From Pigoraptor vietnamica (lineage: Eukaryota > Opisthokonta > Filasterea), in the NCBI GenBank assembly GCA_943704525.1, contig CALSCQ010001656.1, positions 1 to 50,402 of the forward strand: a stretch of 50,402 bases of DNA, read 5' to 3'. The translations under genes were made by a program, and so were the position numbers. Below, piece by piece: positions 1 through 7,961 of this stretch. Numbering within the stretch: position 1 is the stretch's first letter; every line of letters starts with the position of its first letter. Below the pieces are notes generated by a model. That model searched no databases. It was not told where the DNA came from and saw only the letters and a program-made list of their open reading frames with translations.

Positions 1-24
1 GGGGTGGGGGGGGTGGGGGGAGGG
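1..24. repeat. G-rich tract inside an intron
   Basis: The window opens with four or more runs of G separated by single T or A bases. On the coding (minus) strand this is a C-rich tract just inside the intron donor of the unknown gene. It could fold as a G-quadruplex on the plus strand; nothing more can be said. Confidence 0.4.
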
Positions 25-30
25 ACACAC

Positions 31-928
31 CTGGCGCCACCACTCGCCAAAGAAGGGGAAGAAGAGAGCACGCACGAAGCCCTTCCTTAGCACATGCGCG
101 CCCGACTCCCGCGGCTTGGCCTTGAAGAACATGGAGCCGCGCACAAGGTCCACGTCGATGAGCTCCGCCTTGACCTGCGCGCGCTTCTTCGGTTGCACAA
201 AGCCGTGTCGCGACTCCTCGCGCTCAAGAACACGCTCCCACGACGCGCGGTCGTAGCGGGCAAACTGAAAAGATCGCATTTCGTGAGAATTGCGAAGCAA
301 AGGAACCACAAGCTGTCCAAAAGCGCACCTTCTCTTGGAAAACCGACAGCGACTCCTCAAAGGGACTCGTGCGCGAAAGCACCACGGGCGCCGTCGGAGC
401 AGACGCAGCATGCAACGAGATGAGCGGCGGCGTCGAGTCCGCGTCGGACGCGTCGTTCGCACCCACGGACTCGGACACGTCGGCGTCTCCATCCAGCGGA
501 GCCTTCCCCTTGCCACTTGCCCCAACCCGCGGTGAGGAAAACGCCCCGCTCTTCTCATAGACAGATGCGCCTGCATCGCCGCATAAGCTGTCCGCAGCCA
601 ACGTCCCTGCGCTTGTCGCATTCAGCGCATTTCCAACCCCAGTCCCGCCCCCGTTCGCTTCGGGCGCATTTCCCCGCAGCTCCCCGTCAGCGCCGTCGGC
701 GCCTCCCGTATCGCTCGTGTCTTCGTCATCGTCGCCCGCATCGCCTGTGTCTGCAGTTTCGTGCTCGCACAGCGACGCGGCAGACGACCGCGCGGTGGAC
801 GAGAGTGGCACCGGCCTGAACACCGAGCCGCCATTCGCACTTGCTGGACTCCGGCCAGCGCCAGCGAGGAGAGCCGTGGCAGATGTGGAGGGCGTCGGGG
901 GCGGCTGCGGCGTTTCCACAGCGAGCAT
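31..928 (-). CDS. Unrecognised Ser/Ala-rich protein, 3' end outside the window
   Basis: Two exons are visible (329-928 and 264-31, minus strand), joined by a 64-nt GT-AG intron (265-328), phase 0. A further donor (gtgtgt) follows at 30, so the gene continues off the left edge. The first about 180 residues are low-complexity Ser/Ala/Gly/Asp and look disordered. The second exon is ordered: a charged stretch (FARYDRASWERVLEREES), then a hydrophobic, aromatic end (FFPFFGEWWRQ) that may start a membrane segment. I do not recognise the family. The first ATG in frame is at 928. The frame is open upstream to a GTG at 1009, so an upstream exon is possible. A CACGTG box and a CCAAT box lie 130-170 bp upstream. 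Confidence 0.55.
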
Positions 929-1092
929 GGCTGGTGCTGCGTCACAGCCTGCGTGTGTGCTTGCAGTGCTTTCGTGGCCGTGCGCTTTTGCGCGCACTGC
1001 CGTGCCCACTCCTGCTCACAACGGGCAAGAATAGGCCGCGTCACCGCAAAACCGCCGCAGCCAATCAGACGCGTTCCACAAATCACGCCGAT

Positions 1093-1098
1093 CACGTG
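1093..1098. promoter_or_regulatory. CACGTG E-box (with CCAAT at 1061-1065)
   Basis: Palindromic ATCACGTGAT at 1091-1100 sits between the unknown gene (start 928) and the end of the CDP-alcohol transferase gene (1123). A CCAAT box lies at 1061-1065. Both would be upstream elements of the unknown gene. Assigned by motif only. Confidence 0.4.
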
Positions 1099-1122
1099 AT
1101 GTATTTGAAATCGTCTGCCACT

Positions 1123-2204
1123 CTACGCCGTTGTTTTCTTTGCGCGGCTGCGTGCGGGGGACCGTGACCGTGAGCGCGACCGGGCCGGCGAAGCGGAATC
1201 CGCTCGGACCGTCCGGCGTTTTGTCGGGCTTGGGGACGCGGCGTCAGCATCCGTCTGCTTGAACTTGCGCGCGCGTGCCGGCCGAGGTGACACGGTGTCC
1301 ACAGCGGCCTTTGCTGTGCGCCCCTTGAGCTTGTGCGAGAGGCTCGCATACGCCATGAAGACGGTGAGGACAAGACACGTGATGCCAACCCATGTTGCTG
1401 CATTTCGTAAGGAAGTGTTAGCCGTTAAAGCCCGCGTGTGGCCTAGGTTCAATGCAGTTACCTCGGCGCTGCCACATGTCTGGCCCTTCCAAGCCGAGGC
1501 ACAGCGTCATAATGCCGACCGACTCGAGCTTCCTGCAACAATGACGGCATGAGAGAAGGGCGTGGGTACACCTCGTCCTATTACACAGGGCACGCACTCT
1601 TTCAGCTTGCCCTCCATGGATGCCGCCAGGTTGCGCGGGTTGGCCGGGTTGTGTCGCGTGTGGTAGTAGTCCTCCACGCGAACGACGCCGAGTATTGCCT
1701 CCGAAACGATGACGAGTCCGACGACGACGACCAGGATGGTTGAGCCGGCGCAGCTCATTGCGTCGTAGTCGGCGAGAACCAGGATTGTCCACAGGCTGAA
1801 AATGTTGACCACCTTGTCGCAAAAAGCATCCAGGAACGCGCCAAGGAGCGGGTCGTCGACATGGCCGAGAGTCTTCTGAACCTGTTGAAAGCAAGCGACT
1901 CGCCAGGATCAGTTGCAGCGATCACTGGAGGGCTTACATTCACACCACACACCTTTGCCACAATTCCGTCGAGGTGGTCCAGGTAGTCGTGGAAAAGCGC
2001 GAGGCCAAACGCTGTAGTGTACAGCCTCGCCTTCAGGCAGACGGCAATCGGCACAAACAGTACCGTGCGGAATAGCGTCACTCCATTCGCGGTCAAAATA
2101 TTGACCGTGTGGCCTCCCACGGAGATGCTCCGCGGCAGCCGTCGCACCAGCGGTGCATGGACATGGTAGATGGGCGTGTAGACAACCTTGTCGTACACGG
2201 TCAT
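1123..2204 (-). CDS. CDP-alcohol phosphatidyltransferase, class I
   Basis: Membrane enzyme family that transfers a phosphoalcohol from CDP-alcohol, making phospholipids; the substrate cannot be read from sequence. Exons 1953-2204, 1598-1881, 1462-1532 and 1123-1397; introns 64-71 nt; 293 aa. The active-site signature is split across exons 1 and 2: D76-x2-D79-G80-x2-A83-K84, then G98-x3-D102-x3-D106 (DHLDGIVAK...GAFLDAFCDK). Two features depart from the usual motif: Lys replaces the normal Arg at 84, and 13 residues rather than 8-9 separate it from Gly98. Several hydrophobic segments follow, including one in exon 4 (VGITCLVLTVFMAYASL). The C-terminal 70 residues are basic and Ser/Arg-rich (ARSRSRSRSPARSR). 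The ATG at 2204 is chosen; a TTG opens the frame at 2225. Confidence 0.82.
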
Positions 2205-2294
2205 CTGCACACCGCATACGCTCAATCCATACGCTCATAATAATGTCACGGGCAGGTCACAGAGTAGTCGCGCGCCCCACCAGAAAGTTGAGGA

Positions 2295-2585
2295 ATGCCG
2301 ACACGGCCGCGAACGGCAGCAGGAGAACTCGGGCGGCCCCTCCCAGCCAGCCCCCCTCCTGGCGCCGGCGGATTGCCCTGTAGAGGGGTGCGTCAGTCAG
2401 GGTATGAGGAATTCTCCTGCGACGGCAAAGAACTCACATTGTTGTTCGACTCCACGAAGAATGGCGCAATTGCAGCCGCACTCGGCGACGGAACATTCAA
2501 ATGGCTTGGTTGTGAAACGCTGGATGATTTGCGCGCCAAATTGTTACGTATTGTTACTACACAAGCGGGCAAACAGCCGGCTTAG
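2295..2585 (+). CDS. Small hypothetical protein (96 aa)
   Basis: Uninterrupted ATG-to-TAG frame, 91 bp from the divergent CDP-alcohol transferase start. The N-terminal third is Pro/Gly/Arg-rich. The C-terminal 60 residues look like a compact folded domain (YEEFSCDGKELTLLFDS, then GDGTFKWLGCETLDDLRAK). I do not recognise it. An alternative start exon at 2242 (MSRAGHRVVARP...) would need a 21-nt intron, far shorter than any other here, so the simple frame is preferred. It could also be the last exon of a longer gene. Confidence 0.4.
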   Translation: MPTRPRTAAGELGRPLPASPPPGAGGLPCRGVRQSGYEEFSCDGKELTLLFDSTKNGAIAAALGDGTFKWLGCETLDDLRAKLLRIVTTQAGKQPA

Positions 2586-2721
2586 CTAAGGGTATTGCAC
2601 TTTTAGCGCTTGCGCTGCTCATGTTTACGTGTTCTGCGGATCTTGTACTTCCTTCTTCTCTAAGTGAGCAATGAGTCTCAAGCCATGCTAGTCGCCGACA
2701 ACAGCTAAATATGGTTTTATG

Positions 2722-3391
2722 TCAGTCGGAATTGGTCTCCGCTATGAGCGCCTTCTCGAGGATGAACTTGCCCTCCTTGTACTTTTGGCTCTCTTCGTAC
2801 GCCTTTTCCTGCATCCGCACAATATATCACGTAAGCACCGATGCGCCTTGCAGGCCCACGGCGGTCACAGTACCCACATATTTCCAGCCCAGCACTGTTT
2901 GGCACTTGTTGCAGTAGACGTCCATCACAGTGTGCAGGCCCGTTGTCTTCGCGGCAAAGGTCGTCAGCACATCACTGACAACCAGGCGCCAAAGCAAAAA
3001 GAAGCCAACGCTGAATCGCAACGACAACTTACCATCACGCGGTCTTCGGCGGGACCAACGGACACATTCACCCTGCGCATGCACAATGAATTAGCTGTTG
3101 CTGCATAGCGACCGGCACTGGCGCACAGGCGTACAGGGCATTGCTTACACTTGGTTAAACAAGTATGCACGCCCATGGGCGCCGTGGAATGACTGGGAGC
3201 GAAAGGTACAAACAGGATCACACGACGTAAGTAAGAATCGGCACAAAAGGAAAATCCGAGAATGAACTTTCGGGACGCCAACTGACGCTCACCTTTGATA
3301 TTATTTCCTCGTGACGAGACAAGTGCGCTTCGCACTCCGAGCACGCAAAGATGCGCTTGCCAGACAAGTACTGCAAGAACAAGAGGCCCAT
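2722..3391 (-). CDS. YPEL: Yippee-like zinc-binding protein
   Basis: Five exons (3293-3391, 3149-3192, 3033-3072, 2878-2946, 2722-2808) give 112 aa, close to the usual 110-120. The Yippee domain fills the protein. Zinc ligands are two CxxC pairs: C-S-E-C after [16 protein letters not shown], and C-N-K-C in [15 protein letters not shown]. Family landmarks [25 protein letters not shown] and [15 protein letters not shown] all appear in order once spliced. The N-terminus (MGLLFL...GKRIFAC) is closer to the plant/YPEL5-type opening than to vertebrate YPEL1-4. Yippee folds resemble the cereblon thalidomide-binding and Mis18 domains; the general cellular role is poorly defined. It is divergent from the J-protein gene, 297 bp away. 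Confidence 0.92.
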
Positions 3392-3588
3392 TTTCCCAAC
3401 TGAGGACGCAACGCTATGGCACCACGAAAGGCGCGTCCCGCCCCATCCAACGCACACGGTGCAAACAAGAGGCGTCTGCTGTGACAGGTCTTTCCCTCGA
3501 CAGCACAAAGCCCAACCCGCTCCCTTTCGCTTCTCGTGTGCTGTTGTTGCTGCGCCACGCCTCTTGGAGTGACGCTGGTCGGCGCTGA

Positions 3589-3593
3589 CCAAT
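3589..3593 (+). promoter_or_regulatory. CCAAT box in the YPEL / J-protein divergent promoter
   Basis: GACCAATCGCAGCG lies between the divergent starts at 3391 and 3689. It is about 95 bp upstream of the J-protein ATG. Motif match only. Confidence 0.35.
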
Positions 3594-3688
3594 CGCAGCG
3601 TTCCCCAGCCAACGTCATTGGGATTCTGCTTGCGTGTTGTTCATCCGGGGTGGAACGTACAAAGCCCACCTGAAAACGTGAAACGGCC

Positions 3689-4418
3689 ATGCAACCCAAG
3701 TGCGCGCACGCGAAAATGCTGCGGGCCGCGCTCGTCGGTCTACATAGGGACGCGTCGTCGCGAATCGCCCCACCATTAGTTTTCACGTCCTCAGTGCGCT
3801 GGAGTCACTACAAAGTGCTCGGCGTCAGTCCACATGCCGCCCCGAACGAAATCAAAGCGGCTTTCTACGCGCTCTCGAAACGATATCATCCGGACGTCGC
3901 TCCCATTGGCGCCGACCGCGTAAAGGCGGAAAAGGATTATGCGAAGATCACAGCTGCGTATAATGTGTTGAGCGACCCTACGCAACGGAGGCAATACGAC
4001 ATCGGCCTCATCAATCACGAATACCAACGTGCGGGAGGCCAGATGCCCGTGTGGGAGGCTCAATTACGGCGCGAATTCTGGCCCGACGCCCCTTGGCCGC
4101 CCGTGGCATACCGTCGTTTCTCGGATGCTCAAGTATTCGTCCTTGTCGCTATCTTTCTAACTATCGTCACGGCGCTGCAACTTCGACGCATTCATACGTA
4201 CGACGAGCGATTAAGATCTCGACTACAGAATGACACTCATTTGCCTCAACCGCGCCTCACAAAAGAAGAGCATATTGCTCGCCTTACTCGTGAGGCAGCG
4301 TTTGCTTGGAGTACCGACTCGGTGAGTAATTAATCGTCCATCAGCCGTACGCACCTACACCTATCTTACTCTCCACTGTTTTGAAATACAGGCACCGGGT
4401 CCACAAGCGAAGCCGTGA
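3689..4418 (+). CDS. Membrane-anchored mitochondrial-type J-domain protein
   Basis: Exon 1 (3689-4321) and a 27-nt terminal exon (4392-4418) give 219 aa. The 70-nt intron has a gtgagt donor and tacag acceptor; reading through it would stop after four residues. The N-terminus (MLRAALVGLHRDASSR from Met10) is Arg-rich without acidic residues, suggesting mitochondrial import. A J-domain spans about residues 39-105 with the HPD tripeptide at 67-69 (SKRYHPDV) and the helix IV region YNVLSDPTQRRQYD. A single hydrophobic span at about 147-165 (VFVLVAIFLTIVTAL) follows. The layout is like small inner-membrane Hsp70 co-chaperones of the DNAJC4/DNAJC30 type; the exact orthologue is not decided. An ATTAAA lies about 20 nt after the stop. 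Confidence 0.85.
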
Positions 4419-4639
4419 AAGTAATGCAAACAATTATATTAAACCAAGAGGCTGAACACAGTGGTATTAAACCCATCTCCGTCTCCGTGTCTCTTTCTCG
4501 CAAAGTCGAGAGTCGACCCCTAACTTCCACGAACTGGTTACATGTATAGTCATTTGGTTCTCTAGTGGAAGGGGGTTCAATCCCTAGACTGCCAACGGAG
4601 TTGCTCTCCTCGCACACACGCACACAACACACACCCACG

Positions 4640-4692
<53 letters not shown>
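4640..4692. repeat. (CA)n microsatellite
   Basis: Near-perfect CA dinucleotide run flanked by interrupted CA/CG units from about 4615. Confidence 0.9.
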
Positions 4693-4694
<2 letters not shown>

Positions 4695-4904
4695 CACAAC
4701 ACCCATATACTATGTTGGCACCCTTTCGCTTGAACGACGTCCTCAAAGTGAGCGCCCAGACGCACAATTTGCATGGGGGCTAAGATCTTAGCCCCCGTGA
4801 CAATTTGACTAAGGCTTGAAAGCGACGAGCTGCAGCGCTGTTTTAATGTTTAGCCAGCCCCACGTCATTGCGTGTGCGTGATGTGTGTGCGTTTACGTAC
4901 GTAA

Positions 4905-4941
<37 letters not shown>

Positions 4942-5114
4942 GTGTATGTGTGTGTGTATGTACATGTGCGTGTGCGCGCGCGTATGGGATCATTGGGTAA
5001 GAACTGTGTGTTGTGTATGTGTGTATGTGTGTGTGTATGTACATATGTGTTTGCGCGCCGCGTGTATGGGATCATTGGATAAGAACTGCGAGCGAGTACG
5101 CTGCGCCTTTTCGC

Positions 5115-5150
<36 letters not shown>
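4905..5150. repeat. TG-rich minisatellite with two about 80-bp units
   Basis: Two copies of a unit running TG-run, TGTATGTACAT, GCGCGC, then GTATGGGATCATTGG and TAAGAACTG. Copy one is about 4935-5008 and copy two about 5010-5092, differing by several substitutions. Pure TG runs flank them at 4908-4940 and 5117-5150. Confidence 0.8.
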
Positions 5151-5648
5151 AGTGTCATTGGTGTGGCCGCGTGCATACGCGTGCGTGTGTGAGTGTGTCC
5201 GCGTGAGTGTACGTGTGCGCGTCAATGGTGTGTCAGCGTGGAAATACTCAGCGGATGTATCCATTTACAATGCTTGCAATGCTTATGAAGATATAATTCG
5301 ATGATTCTATCTAACTTATTGATGGATCCATGTGTATGTCTAACTGAAGTTGGAATTTGCTAAATTGTCACAGCGACAGGATTCACATCGTATTATGATA
5401 TACTACCAGTAGCATCGCTTCATGTTTCATAGACTGGCGGAGTCGATGTACAGCCGTCTTTTTAGGTTGCGTCTTCGCTCATAAACAATGACAAAATAAA
5501 AGTAAAAAATAGAGTGGTGAGTCAAAGTTCGTAGTTGTATGTACGGGAGGGTGTGGGTGCATCGAGTTGATAATATCGTAAACAAAAGGAAGAGATCTCC
5601 GAACGCTAAAGGGAAGTTTATGTACAAACGACAACGGACACTCCTTCG

Positions 5649-6760
5649 TTAGAGGAGCTTGAGAAGAGCCTAGGGGTCAAGGGAGAAAGACGGTGCAAAT
5701 TAGAGGGGATCGTGTTTGATGATTGGCAAAACATGCTTTCAGGGGGGACACGTACCTTCAGGTCTCGTGACGCCGGCGTTTCAAGTCGCTGGCGTTTGGC
5801 CCTGTACTCTTGGTCCAGTGTGGTCTCATCCTTCTCAGATTGCGCGGCGGGTCGCTTGCGCGCCAACAGTGCGGCCGTGGATATAACGGCCTGAAGCTCC
5901 GCAGCTTGGCCACAAAGGCACTCGAATGTCTCCGACAGCGTCGCCATCGGCACTGACAAAAAAAGTCATGCAAAAGTCATGTCAATATAAAAGCTGCGAG
6001 CAGACCTGGCACACGAAAGCGCATGTTATTGCCTTACCGTCGGCCTTTTTCGATGCAGCCGCGAAAGTCTCCAGCATTTTTGAGGCCTCTTCGACTTTCA
6101 GCTTCATGGGCTTGATAATCTCGTTCTCACGACGAAGATCAGCGTTTTCACGTCGTAGCTACTTGCCAAGTTTGAATGTAAGTTGTTCGCTTCGCCAAAT
6201 ATTAGCACAACACCGCAACACATACCTTCCTGCACTTTGTGCGGAGATTGCGGAGCTCCTCGTCGAGTATCGTCTCATCGCCGACTGTGATGTCGCTCAT
6301 CGAGAGGACCTGCGCATCAAAGCGTTTAGACAAGTCACTACGTAGACATCGGTATGAATTCAATACATTGTGGAGGGGGAGAGGAATACAGACCTTTTCG
6401 TCCCAGGGAAGAACAACATGGGAAGGCAGACGAAAGATGTTTTTCAGAACGTAAAGTTCGAACTTGTCGAAATTCCGATCGATAGACGCTTGGATGTGTT
6501 CAAGCACGGCATCCATTGCCTGCACTCAGACGCGCGAAAAAAGAAATGATTTGCATGCGCATTACCATCGCGTTACACACGACAGCTGGTACCTTGCAAG
6601 TCCACTCCTTGTCAGCAAACCTGACGGCATCTTGCAGCAAAGCGGCGCGCAACTGATCGACGCCATCACAAGCGTAGTCATTGACGGCGTTGATGACACC
6701 GTCCACGAAGGACAAGGGCGTGAAGCCCAGCGCCTCGGTCTCGTACTGGTAGGTTTCCAT
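5649..6760 (-). CDS. MIS12: Kinetochore protein MIS12
   Basis: Subunit of the MIND/Mis12 complex that links inner centromere to outer kinetochore. Six exons: 6593-6760, 6394-6519, 6226-6309, 6038-6158, 5756-5952 and a 21-nt last exon 5649-5669; about 238 aa against 205 in human. The N-terminus carries the family start, EALGFTPLSFVDGVINAVNDY, broken by one residue from the human motif FGFTPQT. It is followed by an amphipathic helix, DRNFDKFELYVLKNIFRLP and LPSHVVLPWDEK (human IPSNILLPEDK). The rest is coiled coil (LRRENADLRRENEIIK; KRPAAQSEKDETTLDQEYRAK). The last intron (gtacgt ... ccctag) is inferred from a strong pyrimidine acceptor; without it the tail reads on another 38 residues. Divergent from the EEF1AKMT4-like gene through a 200-bp promoter with three E-boxes. 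Confidence 0.82.
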
Positions 6761-6873
6761 GGAAAGAAATGAAACGGAAAAGGCTCGCGTTTCCTTCCTT
6801 CGCAAATGAGAAGTGTTGGATGTTGAACAGTTGAAATTTCAATTTTTTGTCCCGCTTTGGCGCCCAAATGTGG

Positions 6874-6903
6874 CACGTGAGATTGTCACGTGACTATCAC
6901 GTG
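6874..6903. promoter_or_regulatory. Three CACGTG E-boxes in a divergent promoter
   Basis: CACGTG occurs at 6874-6879, 6887-6892 and 6898-6903, midway between the MIS12 start (6760) and the methyltransferase start (6963). Three copies within 30 bp of a palindromic 6-mer is well beyond chance. CACGTG is the canonical site of MYC/MAX-type bHLH-zipper proteins, and a MAX gene lies at 14802-15215. Confidence 0.6.
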
Positions 6904-6962
6904 GACACTTTGCACATGCAAGAAACGGGTTTGCGCATGCTTCCAGCACACGCTCAGAAAAA

Positions 6963-7956
6963 ATGGAAGCCGACCCTTCCCTCCTTCCCCTGCACAACGC
7001 AGACTACAGTTCCCGGGAGTATTGGGATTTTCGGTTTGCGCGGTATGTGCGAGGTCGTCGTCAGTGCGATGAGCGTGTCCGTGGCTGACAACCGGCCATG
7101 CTGTGCGCAGGGAAGAGGCCTTCGAATGGTTCCGCGGTTACGACGCGTTCAGTCATTTGGTGCGGCCGTGGATACGTCCGACGGATCGCGTGCTGGTGCT
7201 TGGCTGCGGGAATTCGCGCATGAGCGAAGCCATGCACGACGACGGTTTCAGGCACATTACCAATGTGGACTACAGCCGCGTCGTCATTGAGCGCATGGCG
7301 GCGCTGCACAAGAGCACCCGGCCCGAAATGAGCTGTGGGTGCCGCGTATGTGTGCAAACGCCCTCGCTTCCCTGTCTTGTTTCATGAGTCGATGTGGATT
7401 CAACCCCTATGGCAGCCGCGAACTGAGGTCACTTGTTTCGTGTGAACCAGGGGTCACTATGGACATCAGCGACATGTCCGACTTTGCCGACGGCTCGTTC
7501 GACGTTGTCATTGAAAAGGGCACACTGGACTCGCTCCTGGTGAGTGGGCAGCTCTCTTGGACGGCTGTCGGCTGCTGACTTGCTTGCCCGCAGGTGGACG
7601 AAAGGGATCCGTGGTGCCCAAGCGAGGCTGCCGTCGGTCTCATGCGGCGCATCCTCTCGGAAGTCAGTCGTGTTTTAACTCCGTCCGGCGTCTTTCTATC
7701 CGTAACTTTTGCGCAACCACACTTCCGTCGACCCTTTTTCGACCACGCTGGGTACGCCTGGCGGCTGCGGGAACCCGTGTCCACCTTCGGGGACGAGTTT
7801 CACTACTTCGTGTATGCCATTATCAAGTCGGGACCCTTTGACCCGGCGTGCCCGTTCGAGTTCCCACGGCGCGCTGTGATTCAAACACCGGCATGCTTCG
7901 AGGACAGCGACACGGACGGCGAATTTTTATGGGCGATTGCCGGCGGGGTCGAGTGA
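6963..7956 (+). CDS. EEF1AKMT4: EEF1A lysine methyltransferase 4-like SAM methyltransferase
   Basis: Class I (seven-beta-strand) SAM-dependent methyltransferase. The human relative methylates a lysine of elongation factor 1A. Exons 6963-7042, 7111-7334, 7451-7539 and 7594-7956; 251 aa (human 255). Family signatures in order: EYWDFRFA, WFRGYDAFSHL, SAM motif I VLVLGCGNS (54-62), VDYSRVVIERM, WVTMDISDM, FDVVIEKGTLDSLL (118-131), ERDPW, and SEVSRVLTPSGVFLSVTFAQPHFR. The Trp102 codon is split by intron 2, which confirms that junction. The tail ends DSDTDGEFLWAI, like human DSDHEDFLSAI. The stop is 2 bp from the stop of the convergent gene. Confidence 0.9.
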
Positions 7957-7961
7957 CGTCA
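7954..7961. other. Palindrome TGACGTCA shared by two convergent stop codons
   Basis: The plus-strand TGA at 7954-7956 ends the methyltransferase, and the minus-strand TGA at 7961-7959 ends the RRM-WD40-J gene. The eight bases are a perfect palindrome (also a CRE/ATF consensus). Both 3' UTRs and poly(A) sites must therefore lie inside the opposite gene's coding exon. Confidence 0.85.

Larger units (their letters stand above)
4419..5648. other. Gene-free stretch of 1.2 kb with microsatellites and an AT-rich patch
   Basis: No supportable coding sequence. Frames here are poly(Thr-His) or poly(Cys-Val) artefacts of CA/TG repeats. It holds a CA run (4640-4692), TG-rich tandem units (4905-5150) and, from about 5235 to 5640, a markedly AT-rich segment unlike the GC-rich surroundings. 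The right part should include the MIS12 3' UTR. Confidence 0.6.

Noticed and set aside
2382-2402. A 21-nt GT-AG intron joining an upstream start at 2242 to the 2295-2585 frame
   Set aside because: All supported introns here are 51 nt or longer, and the downstream frame is already open with its own ATG.
4545-4605. tRNA-like box A/box B resemblance (TCTCTAGTGG, then GGTTCAATCCC)
   Set aside because: The two boxes are almost adjacent, no acceptor or anticodon stem can be paired and no CCA-end context is seen; at best a decayed tRNA-derived fragment.
4935-5092. CRISPR-like repeat-spacer pattern
   Set aside because: Only two long diverged tandem units inside a TG minisatellite of a eukaryotic genome; no spacers or cas genes.
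4885-5264. ORFs encoding poly(Cys-Val) and poly(Thr-His)
   Set aside because: Translation artefacts of TG/CA microsatellites.
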